20,806 nt of DNA from a virus. Below the pieces are notes generated by a model. It searched no databases, had not been told where the DNA came from, and saw nothing but the letters and a program-made list of their open reading frames with translations. Below are positions 1 to 7,350 of the stretch, one piece after another. Numbering within the stretch: position 1 is the stretch's first letter; each line of letters starts with the position of its first letter. Location of the stretch: positions 1 through 20,806 of IMG/VR virus record IMGVR_UViG_3300024428_000358. One strand, given 5' to 3'. The position numbers and the translations under genes are program-made.

Positions 1-87
1 ATTGTCAACGTTAATTTCTATAACAGGTTGACCTAATGCTCTTAAAGCGTAATCTTTTAATTGTTCTCTTGTTGTTGGTGTTGCCAT
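1..87 (-). CDS. Phage virion structural protein, N-terminal fragment
   Basis: Only the first 29 residues are inside the window; the gene runs off the left edge. It begins MATPTTREQLKDYALRALG and continues with PVIEINVDN. From memory, this start (a YxLRxLGxPVIEINVD pattern) is typical of a neck or baseplate-associated structural protein of T4-like marine phages, but I cannot fix the exact homologue from 29 residues. The ATG is at 85-87. It is the last visible gene of the leftward late block, separated from the next gene by 24 bases that hold a late-promoter-like GATAAATA. Family assignment is recall-based; reading frame and start are clear. Confidence 0.7.
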   Translation of the reverse strand, partial: MATPTTREQLKDYALRALGQPVIEINVDN

Positions 88-92
88 AATTC

Positions 93-100
93 TATTTATC
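93..100 (-). promoter_or_regulatory. T4-type late promoter motif (GATAAATA)
   Basis: The minus strand reads GATAAATA here, one mismatch from the T4 late consensus TATAAATA and fitting the NATAAATA motif described in T4-like cyanophages. It lies between two same-strand genes. The last A is only six bases from the downstream ATG at 87, so a transcript starting at the usual distance would have almost no leader. Confidence 0.5.
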
Positions 101-111
101 CCTCTTTTTAA

Positions 112-1158
112 CTACCTTGCCGTCGCCGGAACGTTATTACTACCTACTATACTCTGGCCAAAAGCCATGTAAATATAGGTTCCACCATCAGCATTTGTTT
201 CTGTGCCTGAAGCCCTACATTTGAAACCATTAGATAATTTGTCTATTGAATAACCTTGATCAACTTTCTCATTATCATTATTATTAGCTTGTAGTATCTT
301 ATCTTCACCATTCAAACTTCTTTTTGTATCCTGCATATTCCAATCATTAGCAGTATCAATTCGCTTAACTATAAGAAAATCCGGTCTAAAGCCGGTGTAA
401 CAAAATGGGCCATCGGTACTTCCGTTCCCGGTATAGGATCCGAATTTTGAATAGCCAGCTTTTTCAGCGAAGCAGTAAGCTATGTAAGTTGAACCACTGG
501 CTGCATTTACACCACTATTACTACCTAATAAAAATGCACTAGAAGTTGGAACATTATCAAAATTACCAGAGTCGGTAGTTTCTGCATTAGAGGCGTCAAG
601 ATATAAATATTTTGCATGACTACCTAAACCTTTATGATAAACAGTCCAATTAGTTGAGCCAGTCGTTTGTTTAATCATAATCACAGACGGAACAGCACCT
701 AACCCATGGCCAACTGTCGCTCCCGCTACTGTATTACCAACATACTTAACAATACTGAATCCTGCTGTAGTATTAACACTGACAGTTGAGGTTATGGTTC
801 CATCTGTATTAGATGAACCTGTACCATTTGCTTTCCAGTTCCATGATACAAAACTATCTCCACTTTTATTAGTTTCTCCATTACTACCATCTGCACCCAC
901 AGAAAAACCATCACTATCAAAAGATACAAAAGAACCCGTATAAGTATCTTCACTATTAGATAGGTTTGGTCTTAAAAATTTTGTAGGACCTCTTACTGCG
1001 TCTACAAAACAATGATTATAACCGCTTGTTGTTCTAGTCTTATGCCAGTTCATATCTGGCTGAAATCCTACGCCTGTTATAGATTGTGATGAACCTGTTC
1101 CTGTATAAAGTTTAGTACTAATATAATTACTAGATTTATTTATTGTAGTGTAAGCCAT
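112..1158 (-). CDS. Virion surface/tail-fibre-like protein with three repeated GF-PD modules
   Basis: 348 residues, no signal peptide or membrane segment. The protein appears built from three related modules. Each carries a G[FL]xxxPxxxxxK core: GFQPDMNWHK at 31-40, GLGAVPSVIMIK at 152-163 and GFRPDFLIVKR at 256-266. Each is followed by a Gly/Ser/Asn-rich beta segment ending in an aromatic strand (FVSWNWKAN, YIAYCFAEKAG, YIYMAFGQS). From memory this architecture is common in marine phage proteins encoded beside tail fibres. A role as an adhesin or virion decoration is inferred from composition and neighbours. The ATG overlaps the upstream gene's stop as TAATG, fixing the start; an AAAGGA Shine-Dalgarno lies about 12 bases upstream. 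No enzymatic motif is seen. Confidence 0.8.
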   Translation of the reverse strand: MAYTTINKSSNYISTKLYTGTGSSQSITGVGFQPDMNWHKTRTTSGYNHCFVDAVRGPTKFLRPNLSNSEDTYTGSFVSFDSDGFSVGADGSNGETNKSGDSFVSWNWKANGTGSSNTDGTITSTVSVNTTAGFSIVKYVGNTVAGATVGHGLGAVPSVIMIKQTTGSTNWTVYHKGLGSHAKYLYLDASNAETTDSGNFDNVPTSSAFLLGSNSGVNAASGSTYIAYCFAEKAGYSKFGSYTGNGSTDGPFCYTGFRPDFLIVKRIDTANDWNMQDTKRSLNGEDKILQANNNDNEKVDQGYSIDKLSNGFKCRASGTETNADGGTYIYMAFGQSIVGSNNVPATAR

Positions 1159-2504
1159 TATTCGTTAAGTCCTTTCGTGCTCAAGGCCGTAAATCCGGCG
1201 GGAACATCATATTCAAATATTCCTATTCCTGAGGCGTTTGTTCCTGCTGATGATACTGCTGTTGTTCCAAAGTAGCCATTGCCAAAATTTGCATGCCAGA
1301 TTCCATTATCATTCCAGTGAGATACTCCAAATCCTAATACACCTTCCGCTGTTCTAGATGAAATATTATAACCATTTGAACCTGTTGTTGGATTACCAGA
1401 CATTATGTAAGTTCCATTTTTATGCCAATACAATTTAGAATTATCAATATCTACTGCTACACCTATAATATCTCCAGTTGTGTAAGTGCTTCCTGATCCT
1501 GAATTTGAACCACCATTATAAATGTCTCCAGTTGGATGCCAACCAGTACCATTACCACCAATATACATATCTGCGTCATATTTTTCTTGTGCTACTATTC
1601 CCACATAAGGATAAGAACCACCTGTTGAACCTATTTCTTGTAATTTAAATTCTGCATAAAATTTACCAGAAGGCATACCAAGAGTTGATATTGATTGTCT
1701 TTGTCCAACATCTCCTGTCATTGAAGCTACATTATTACCATTTGAATAAGTTATACCAGAAAGAGTTTGTGCTGAAGTATTAAATGTAGCAAATACATTG
1801 GCTGGACAATCCTCAGTTTTTGTAAGTGTACCACTTAAAGTAAAATTATTACTATTAGATGATTGGTCTGTAATTGTGTTTCCATCTTTTAAAATTGTAA
1901 AACCATTATTACCTAATGTAAAACTAGGAGAAGTTTTAATTGTCCATTCTCCGGTTGTTGAATCTTCTTCACCAAATGTATCTGCGTCATAACAATATCC
2001 ATCTGACATATGAACATGGCTTATAATACCATCATGGTAATAATAACCTGAACCACTACCTGCACCTATAGTAAAAGTTTTATTATTACTATTTAAGTCA
2101 TTCCAAAAAACATCTTGTGCAGGTAAATTATTTGTTGCGTAAGATATTTGTTCTCCATTTACATAAATTTTCAATCTATCCGCTTGTGTTGATTGTGTAG
2201 TATCTCCTGCAAAAACAAAATGATACCAACCATTAATATCTCTAAATGCTTGTGTAGTGCTATTATAATTACCACCTGTTCCTCCTTCAGAAGGATTATA
2301 AATAGTCATAATATTACTGCCATCATCATCTCTAAAAACACAAGCCATACCAGTACCATCATACCAACCACCTTCAGTACACCATAATCCAGTCATAACA
2401 CTTGAAACACCTTTCGGAACAGTTCTTTTAACCCACATTGATAATGTAAATTTTTTTCTATTTGTACCTGCTGTTTGTGTTCTTGTTAATTTTGTACTAG
2501 CCAT
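1158..2504 (-). CDS. LamG-like and SPRY-domain tail fibre/adhesin
   Basis: 448 residues. The N-terminal half (about 15-205) has the concanavalin A/LamG pattern: FTLSMWVKR at 19-27, a W-Y-H-F-V-F strand near 93-98, LKIYVNGE at 111-118 and a Gly/Tyr-rich calcium-lectin-like stretch. Residues about 279-412 match a SPRY domain: GKFYAEFKL, then GDIIGVAVDIDNSKLYWHKN at 344-363, then LGFGVSHWNDNG. Both are beta-sandwich binding folds, so a role in recognising host surface glycan or protein is likely. The gene is joined to both neighbours by TAATG one-base overlaps, placing it in a single leftward late transcript with the genes at 112 and 2504. Domain calls are by motif reading only. Confidence 0.85.
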   Translation of the reverse strand: MASTKLTRTQTAGTNRKKFTLSMWVKRTVPKGVSSVMTGLWCTEGGWYDGTGMACVFRDDDGSNIMTIYNPSEGGTGGNYNSTTQAFRDINGWYHFVFAGDTTQSTQADRLKIYVNGEQISYATNNLPAQDVFWNDLNSNNKTFTIGAGSGSGYYYHDGIISHVHMSDGYCYDADTFGEEDSTTGEWTIKTSPSFTLGNNGFTILKDGNTITDQSSNSNNFTLSGTLTKTEDCPANVFATFNTSAQTLSGITYSNGNNVASMTGDVGQRQSISTLGMPSGKFYAEFKLQEIGSTGGSYPYVGIVAQEKYDADMYIGGNGTGWHPTGDIYNGGSNSGSGSTYTTGDIIGVAVDIDNSKLYWHKNGTYIMSGNPTTGSNGYNISSRTAEGVLGFGVSHWNDNGIWHANFGNGYFGTTAVSSAGTNASGIGIFEYDVPAGFTALSTKGLNE

Positions 2505-3679
2505 TAGTTAAACTGAGCTCCTCCTGTTGCACCGTAAGATGTTGTAATAGAAAACGATCTATCTACTGTTTGTGATTCAGCATCCGTTATTCTTACGGTA
2601 AAATTATATGTTGTGGCTGTAGTTGAACTACCACCTAAATTTGTTGTTGTTATTGCTCCAGTGGAACTATTTAGTGAACAGTTTGCTTGTGAAGCATTTG
2701 TTAATACGTTTGTTGTTTCAGAAAATGTAATAGCACTGTCTGAACTACCAGCTAATGTTGCAACTGTTCCTGAAAATCCACCTGCAATAGAACCTAAACT
2801 GCCTGCTGAAGTTGAAAAAGTTGGAGCAGCTGATACAGATAATAAAGCTGATGAAGATAATACAGCATTACCATCTGGATTTTCTATTCTTAATTTATAA
2901 CTTGCATTAACACTTAAAGTAAATGTTGCTACAATAGTTGTTGAATTAGTAAACGCAATTGAATCGGCAGGATACCAAATACCTGTAGAAGTATTTAATG
3001 CCTCTACTTGTGGTATAGAAGTGAAATTTGTTCCTGTAATTGTAACTGCTGTTGATGTACTTGTGACAACGGCTGTAGGACTTATTGAACTTATTGTTGG
3101 TACTGTTGCAGGAGTTATTGCTGTACCACCTACTGTTAGTGTACCATCTACTTCTAAACTTGTACCATTTATTAACATTAATTTATCAGACTTCCATCTT
3201 CCTGTAATAGCATTAGAGCCTGCTTTTTTATGTGTAAATTCTAGTATGCCATCTTCGGTACCATCACTTGCATCCGAAATTTTTGCTGTAATTTTAGCAT
3301 ATATTATTTCTTGATCGGCGTCATTTTCGCCTTTGAATTTTATTTGTCCTAGATAATCTCCGTCATCAGGACTTGAGCTGTTTCTTTTTAATGTTATAAC
3401 AGGACCAGCTGAACTTGAATCTTCAGTAGTTGTTGCTAGAAAAGTATCATCTGTTGATGTATTGGTAAGTGTTAACGATGTACCTCCATCAGCAGTACCG
3501 GCAGAACCAGTATAACCAACACCTATTGAACCAGTATAACCTATAACACCTTGTGATCCTGTAAATCCACCTGTTAATGGTTGTAAAGCCCATGCCTCGC
3601 CATTCCATTTCCATGTACGTAAACCTAAATTATACGTATCATTAGTAGACGGTCCTGACGGAAAGTTTATTGTTGGCAT
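2504..3679 (-). CDS. Tail-fibre protein with short collagen-like linker, IPT/TIG and Ig-like domains
   Basis: 391 residues. Residues 1-37 form an N-terminal cap (NFPSGPSTNDTYNLG then WKWNGEAWALQPL) shared with the gene at 4777-5673. A short Gly-X-Y run follows at 38-61 (GFTGSQG, GYTGS). Residues about 65-190 are a beta-rich segment with a SDKLMLINGTSLEVDGTLTVGG signature seen in phage fibres. Residues about 193-283 read as an IPT/TIG domain (PTISSISPTAV, VTITGTNF, YKLRIENPDG). Residues 284-391 resemble a putative Ig/He_PIG repeat (SLNSSTGAI, YNFTVRITDAES). The start has an AAAAGGA Shine-Dalgarno 11 bases upstream and two tandem late promoters beyond it, so this gene opens a new transcription unit. 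The likely role is a virion fibre for host attachment. Confidence 0.85.
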   Translation of the reverse strand: MPTINFPSGPSTNDTYNLGLRTWKWNGEAWALQPLTGGFTGSQGVIGYTGSIGVGYTGSAGTADGGTSLTLTNTSTDDTFLATTTEDSSSAGPVITLKRNSSSPDDGDYLGQIKFKGENDADQEIIYAKITAKISDASDGTEDGILEFTHKKAGSNAITGRWKSDKLMLINGTSLEVDGTLTVGGTAITPATVPTISSISPTAVVTSTSTAVTITGTNFTSIPQVEALNTSTGIWYPADSIAFTNSTTIVATFTLSVNASYKLRIENPDGNAVLSSSALLSVSAAPTFSTSAGSLGSIAGGFSGTVATLAGSSDSAITFSETTNVLTNASQANCSLNSSTGAITTTNLGGSSTTATTYNFTVRITDAESQTVDRSFSITTSYGATGGAQFN

Positions 3680-3713
3680 TTAAATTCTATCCTTTTAAGT
3701 TTCTCGTTCCACA

Positions 3714-3730
3714 TATTTATAATATTTATA
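3714..3730 (-). promoter_or_regulatory. Tandem T4-type late promoters (two TATAAATA)
   Basis: Two exact TATAAATA motifs on the minus strand, at 3723-3730 and 3714-3721, nine bases apart. They lie between the terminator at 3756-3791 and the start of the fibre gene at 3679. They would drive the leftward genes 2504-3679, 1158-2504 and 112-1158. The duplication may raise output or allow two start sites. Confidence 0.75.
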
Positions 3731-3755
3731 CTGACTTTAGGACAGCTATTTTCCA

Positions 3756-3791
3756 ATAAAAAACCCCCGAAACCTAAGCTTCGGGGGTTAA
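3756..3791 (-). terminator. Rho-independent terminator
   Basis: A perfect 10-bp inverted repeat AACCCCCGAA (3762-3771) and TTCGGGGGTT (3780-3789) encloses an 8-base loop. On the minus strand the stem runs directly into six Ts (3758-3763 on the plus strand are As). It lies just 3' of the gene at 3818-4747 and ends the transcript coming from the right. Its GC-rich stem stands out from the AT-rich surroundings. A weaker T-rich tract on the plus side could make it bidirectional. Confidence 0.92.
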
Positions 3792-3817
3792 TCTTTTTCT
3801 TTGATTACTATAGATTA

Positions 3818-4747
3818 TTATGCTTTAACAATCTTTAGCGTGTGAGTTGCAGCTGTCGTTACCGAACCTGCTGGAAACTCTTGCGCTCTGTAGTCATCAC
3901 CAACTTGTCTAGTTTGGTAATTAGAACCATCAAGTATAGTGTTAGCCATACCTGAACCTCTTGTAGTACCAGAACCATTAAAGTTATATCTAATAGTATA
4001 TCCGTCTGTTGAAGCACTTGCAGTCGCTCTAATCCACTCTTGACACAAAGTATCAAAAGCTGAACCAGATTGTTGTAAGTGATTTGAGCCGTCTATATTC
4101 ATTAGACTTTCGTAAGATGACGTAGCACCATTTACTCTTTGTAAATAGTAACTAGTAATCGTAGTTGGGTTATCCAATGAGTGGTCACCAATTGATCCAG
4201 CAGCATAAGCGCCAGTGTTGGCTCTTGTGTCTACGAATATTGGTGTGTTTGCACCACTAACTTCAGTAGCACCACTAACAGACGCTGAAGATGATATAAA
4301 ATATGTACCACCTTGTTGCGTTGTAGTTGTACTCGCTGTAAGTAAGTCAATAGCAGGATGTAAGAACGTGTCCTTAATATCTGCTAAAGGCATAGCATGA
4401 ACTTCACCACCACTTGTGTAGTATACCGGCCATGTTGTACCTGTGTCAGCTGTCGGTGTAACCGAAGCAACTGTCTGACTAACTTTGTCATAGTTTGTCG
4501 TTACAGTTTGAGGGTTCTGTGTTGTACCTGATCCTGGAAAAGAAGATGAACTGTTAGAAACAGTACCTGCTTTTAATCTAGTATCAGAAATTGCTCCTAA
4601 AGAGCCACTTGAACCTACTACTGATAACGTAACTGACGGCGATAGAGAATATTGATAAACAATATTATCTACCACTGCGTCAACCTGAGCTGAAGTCATT
4701 TCAATAAGATCACTACCGTTGTATATTAGCGGGTTTCTTGTTGCCAT
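3818..4747 (-). CDS. Virion structural protein (marine T4-like phage type)
   Basis: 309 residues, rich in Ser, Thr, Gly and Ala, no membrane segments. It starts MATRNPLIYNGSDLIEMTSAQ and continues VYQYSLSPSVTLSV, a start I recall from virion structural proteins of T4-like cyanophages and pelagiphages. The C-terminal part (RVNGATSSYESLMN, WIRATASASTDGYTIRYN) is predicted beta-rich. A clear AAGGAG Shine-Dalgarno lies nine bases before the ATG. The gene follows the collagen-like fibre after 29 bases and ends at a strong terminator, so it closes that transcription unit. The precise virion role is unknown. Confidence 0.8.
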   Translation of the reverse strand: MATRNPLIYNGSDLIEMTSAQVDAVVDNIVYQYSLSPSVTLSVVGSSGSLGAISDTRLKAGTVSNSSSSFPGSGTTQNPQTVTTNYDKVSQTVASVTPTADTGTTWPVYYTSGGEVHAMPLADIKDTFLHPAIDLLTASTTTTQQGGTYFISSSASVSGATEVSGANTPIFVDTRANTGAYAAGSIGDHSLDNPTTITSYYLQRVNGATSSYESLMNIDGSNHLQQSGSAFDTLCQEWIRATASASTDGYTIRYNFNGSGTTRGSGMANTILDGSNYQTRQVGDDYRAQEFPAGSVTTAATHTLKIVKA

Positions 4748-4776
4748 TATTTATTTCTCCTTATTTGCTCTGCTTA

Positions 4777-5673
4777 CTATGAAGCGTTACCTATGATTGT
4801 TTTTAATGTAGTACCTGAACTATTTTTGATTAGTAAAGTTACAGCTGAGCTGAAGTTACTTGAATCAACAGTGTCTACTTGGTCACCTTTTGATCCTGTA
4901 AATCCAACAACACCTTGGTTAGAAAGCTCTACCCATTGTACTGAATTACCGTCATTGTAGTAAAAGTATTGAACACCAGTTGCGTTATCTACCCAGATAT
5001 CGCCTTCGCCTACGCCTGAAGTTGGCGGAGAAGCTGATGTTGTAATATCAAGATTACCTTCAGATCCAGTGTAACCAATGTCACCTTTTGATCCTGTGAA
5101 ACCTGTATCACCTTTTGATCCTGTGAACCCTTTAGATCCTGTGAAACCAATGTCCCCTTTAGATCCAGTGTAACCAATGTCACCTTTTGATCCTGTGAAA
5201 CCTTTTGATCCAGTGAAACCAATATCACCTTTAGATCCTGTGAAACCAATATCACCTTTTGAACCAGTGAAACCAGTGTCCCCTTTAGAACCTGTGAAAC
5301 CAATTGTACCTGAAAGGTCAGATACGAATGAGTATGCTGAACCGTTCCATAGGTATAATCTAGAGTTTTCTGAGTCTGTTAATGACCCATTTTCAATGAT
5401 AGCAAATTCACCAGTAGCTATGCCTGATGGACTTGTATCCGCTGATAAGTTAGCGACACTAGTATATGTCTTCGCAATGTTGAAGCCTAAACCAGTATCC
5501 CCTTTAGAACCTGTATACCCGATATCACCTTTAGAACCAGTATAACCGATTGATCCAGTGAAACCTGCTGTAAGAGGCTGTAGTGCCCAACCGTTACCGT
5601 TCCATTTCCACTGTCTTGTACCGAGAGTGTATATGTCGTTTAACGAGGGACTATTTGGAAAGTTAATTGCCAT
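4777..5673 (-). CDS. Collagen-like tail-fibre protein
   Basis: 298 residues. The N-terminal cap (1-36, NFPNSPSLNDIYTLG then WKWNGNGWALQPL) is paralogous to that of the gene at 2504-3679. A first Gly-X-Y run covers about 37-63. Residues about 64-124 are an inserted globular segment (SPSGIATGEFAIIENGS, SRLYLWNGSAYSF). A second Gly-X-Y run at 125-208 has 28 uninterrupted triplets built from GFTGSKGD[IT]. The C-terminal segment (ITTSASPPTSG then WVDNATGVQYFYYNDGNS) is shared with the gene at 5829-7349. Collagen-like runs form trimeric rod segments in phage fibres, so this is probably a trimeric fibre. An AGGAG Shine-Dalgarno lies nine bases before the ATG, and a late promoter lies about 100 bases upstream. 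Confidence 0.9.
   Translation of the reverse strand: MAINFPNSPSLNDIYTLGTRQWKWNGNGWALQPLTAGFTGSIGYTGSKGDIGYTGSKGDTGLGFNIAKTYTSVANLSADTSPSGIATGEFAIIENGSLTDSENSRLYLWNGSAYSFVSDLSGTIGFTGSKGDTGFTGSKGDIGFTGSKGDIGFTGSKGFTGSKGDIGYTGSKGDIGFTGSKGFTGSKGDTGFTGSKGDIGYTGSEGNLDITTSASPPTSGVGEGDIWVDNATGVQYFYYNDGNSVQWVELSNQGVVGFTGSKGDQVDTVDSSNFSSAVTLLIKNSSGTTLKTIIGNAS
5050..5301 (-). repeat. Collagen-like coding repeat, 28 Gly-X-Y triplets
   Basis: In-frame 27-bp and 18-bp units encode GFTGSKGDI, GFTGSKGDT and GFTGSK. The unit sequences are nearly identical at DNA level, so slippage or unequal recombination could change rod length. Shadow open frames in other frames here come from the repeat and are not genes. 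Confidence 0.9.
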
Positions 5674-5828
5674 TTTGTTTGTCTCCTAATTTATTATTGT
5701 TTTTTTTAATTAAAAAATTCAATTTCGTCAATAGTATAATTCTTGCAAGAAAAGTATTTCGTTTCTTTTCTACATCTATTTATAATATAATTCTTCTTCA
5801 AATCTGTTAATAATACAATAGTTTTTAA
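5674..5828. other. AT-rich intergenic leader between fibre genes
   Basis: 155 bases without a gene. It contains the late promoter at 5777-5784 and a leader of about 100 bases before the Shine-Dalgarno of the gene starting at 5673. A 7-bp AT-only inverted repeat (ATAGTTT 5818-5824 with AAACTAT 5831-5837) overlaps the stop codon of the upstream gene. It is too weak to call a terminator. No small open frame with a ribosome site was seen. Confidence 0.6.
5777..5784 (-). promoter_or_regulatory. T4-type late promoter (TATAAATA)
   Basis: An exact TATAAATA on the minus strand in the gap between two fibre genes, reading towards the gene that starts at 5673. Its position in a non-coding gap, and the recurrence of the same motif before other minus-strand genes, support a real promoter rather than an AT-rich coincidence. 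Confidence 0.7.
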
Positions 5829-7349
5829 TTAAACTATAGTAATTGTTCCTACCATAGAACCATGCGATGAACATTGATAGTACAATGTCGCAGGAGCACT
5901 CATAGGAACATGAAATATAACTACACCTGTTGATCCCGAGGCGTTATTATCAGTAACACCTGTATTATATACTGTTCCACCTGTACCTGTAGTAGATTGT
6001 ATTCTAAATGGATGTCCACTAGTTGTATTTCTAAAGTAATATGTTTGACCTTTTTTAAGGTAGATAGTAGGATTATCGCCACTTGTACTAGGGAATCCTG
6101 CACCATCAAATCTGTATGCACTTGAACCATTGGCTGTTACAACAAATTGTGAAATTGGAGTTTGTGTTTGTACCCAACCTGAACCATCATAAACTAAAGT
6201 ATGGCCTTTTTGTGGTGTACTAATAGTTACGTCTGTAAGAGCAGATAATGTGCTAGCACCAGATGAACCTGTAAATCCTACAACACCTTGGTTACTTAAT
6301 TCTACCCATTGATTACTGTTACCATCGTTCATGTAGAAGTATTGAATACCTGTTGCGTCATCAATCCAAACGTCACCAATACCTGCTGAACCTGGAGGAG
6401 TTGAAGCAACTGCTACATCTAAATTTCCCTCTGAACCTGTATAACCTATTACACCTTGATCACCTTTTGATCCTGAAAAACCTATTGAACCTGTATAACC
6501 AATTATACCTTGATCGCCTTTTGATCCTGAAAAACCTACTGTACCTTGATCACCTTTTGATCCTGAATATCCTATATCTCCTTTTGAACCTGAAAAACCT
6601 ACAGCACCATCTGAACCATCAGCACCTGCTGTACCGGTATCTCCTTTTGATCCTGAAAAACCTACAGCGCCGGCTGAACCTGCGTCACCTTTTGATCCTG
6701 AATATCCTAAATCTCCTTTTGAACCTGAAAATCCTACAGCACCTGCTGTTCCTGTATCTCCTTTTGATCCTGAAAAACCTATAGTACCTTGATCACCTTT
6801 TGATCCTGAAAAACCTACAGTACCTTGATCACCTTTTGAACCTGAAAAACCTACAGCACCTGCTGTTCCTGTATCTCCTTTTGATCCTGAAAAACCTACA
6901 GTACCTTGATCACCTTTTGATCCTGAATATCCTATAGCGCCTGCTGATCCTGTAAAACCTACAGCACCTGCTGATCCTGTAAAACCTATAGCGCCGGCTG
7001 ATCCTGTATAACCTGATCCACCACCAACACTGAATAATGACCAGTTGGCGTCGGCATTTGGCACTGCACCTGTAACGCTACTACGTACTTCACTACCTTG
7101 AAGTTTGTAAGTATAATATTTGTCTGCTGTGTATGTAGTTGAACCTGAAGTATATCCATTTTTAACATATACTAACATACCCTCTGTTATTCTTGCACCT
7201 GGAATATCTGTTAATCTATCTCCACTATCACCAGAAATACTTTGAAGTGTACCTCTAACTTCCGTATCTATAACGATAGGCGAGTTAGTGCCGGTACTCC
7301 ATGTTCCTGGCCAGACGTTTCGTGTTAGACCATCGTAATTTGTAGCCAT
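5829..7349 (-). CDS. Collagen-like tail fibre with C-terminal cupredoxin-like domain
   Basis: 506 residues. Residues 1-112 are an N-terminal attachment-type domain (YDGLTRNVWPGTWSTG, GARITEGMLVYVKNGYTSGS). Residues 113-310 are 66 Gly-X-Y triplets (GFSGSKGDQ, GFTGSAGA). Residues 311-365 repeat the WIDDATGIQYFYMNDGNS segment of the gene at 4777-5673. Residues about 402-506 look like a cupredoxin: a beta sandwich with GHPFRI (H446) and, near the end, YYQCSSHGSMVGTI with C493, H496 and M499. His plus Cys-x2-His-x2-Met is the arrangement of a type 1 copper site with a short amicyanin-like loop. Copper binding is inferred and the domain may be only structural. An AGGAG Shine-Dalgarno lies six bases from the ATG; one base separates it from the upstream gene's stop. 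Confidence 0.88.
   Translation of the reverse strand: MATNYDGLTRNVWPGTWSTGTNSPIVIDTEVRGTLQSISGDSGDRLTDIPGARITEGMLVYVKNGYTSGSTTYTADKYYTYKLQGSEVRSSVTGAVPNADANWSLFSVGGGSGYTGSAGAIGFTGSAGAVGFTGSAGAIGYSGSKGDQGTVGFSGSKGDTGTAGAVGFSGSKGDQGTVGFSGSKGDQGTIGFSGSKGDTGTAGAVGFSGSKGDLGYSGSKGDAGSAGAVGFSGSKGDTGTAGADGSDGAVGFSGSKGDIGYSGSKGDQGTVGFSGSKGDQGIIGYTGSIGFSGSKGDQGVIGYTGSEGNLDVAVASTPPGSAGIGDVWIDDATGIQYFYMNDGNSNQWVELSNQGVVGFTGSSGASTLSALTDVTISTPQKGHTLVYDGSGWVQTQTPISQFVVTANGSSAYRFDGAGFPSTSGDNPTIYLKKGQTYYFRNTTSGHPFRIQSTTGTGGTVYNTGVTDNNASGSTGVVIFHVPMSAPATLYYQCSSHGSMVGTITIV
6420..7013 (-). repeat. Collagen-like coding repeat, 66 Gly-X-Y triplets
   Basis: Repeated 9-residue units such as GFSGSKGDQ and GFSGSKGDT, interleaved with GTAGAV and ADGSDGAV units. 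Many units share near-identical DNA with each other and with the repeat at 8587-9267. The antisense Leu-rich open frame over it is a by-product of the repeat. Confidence 0.9.
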
Positions 7350-7350
7350 A

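Noticed and set aside
5177-5545. Plus-strand Pro-rich open frame with repeated PLxPVKP
   Set aside because: This is an antisense product of the GFTGSKGD repeat, with no promoter or ribosome site of its own.
5818-5837. Inverted repeat ATAGTTT/AAACTAT as a terminator
   Set aside because: The stem is entirely AT with no clear T-run after it on the minus strand, and it overlaps a stop codon in very AT-rich DNA.
6353-6784. Plus-strand Leu-rich open frame opposite the fibre gene
   Set aside because: It is the antisense reading of the collagen-like repeat (repeated LLxLKNL units) and has no ribosome site.
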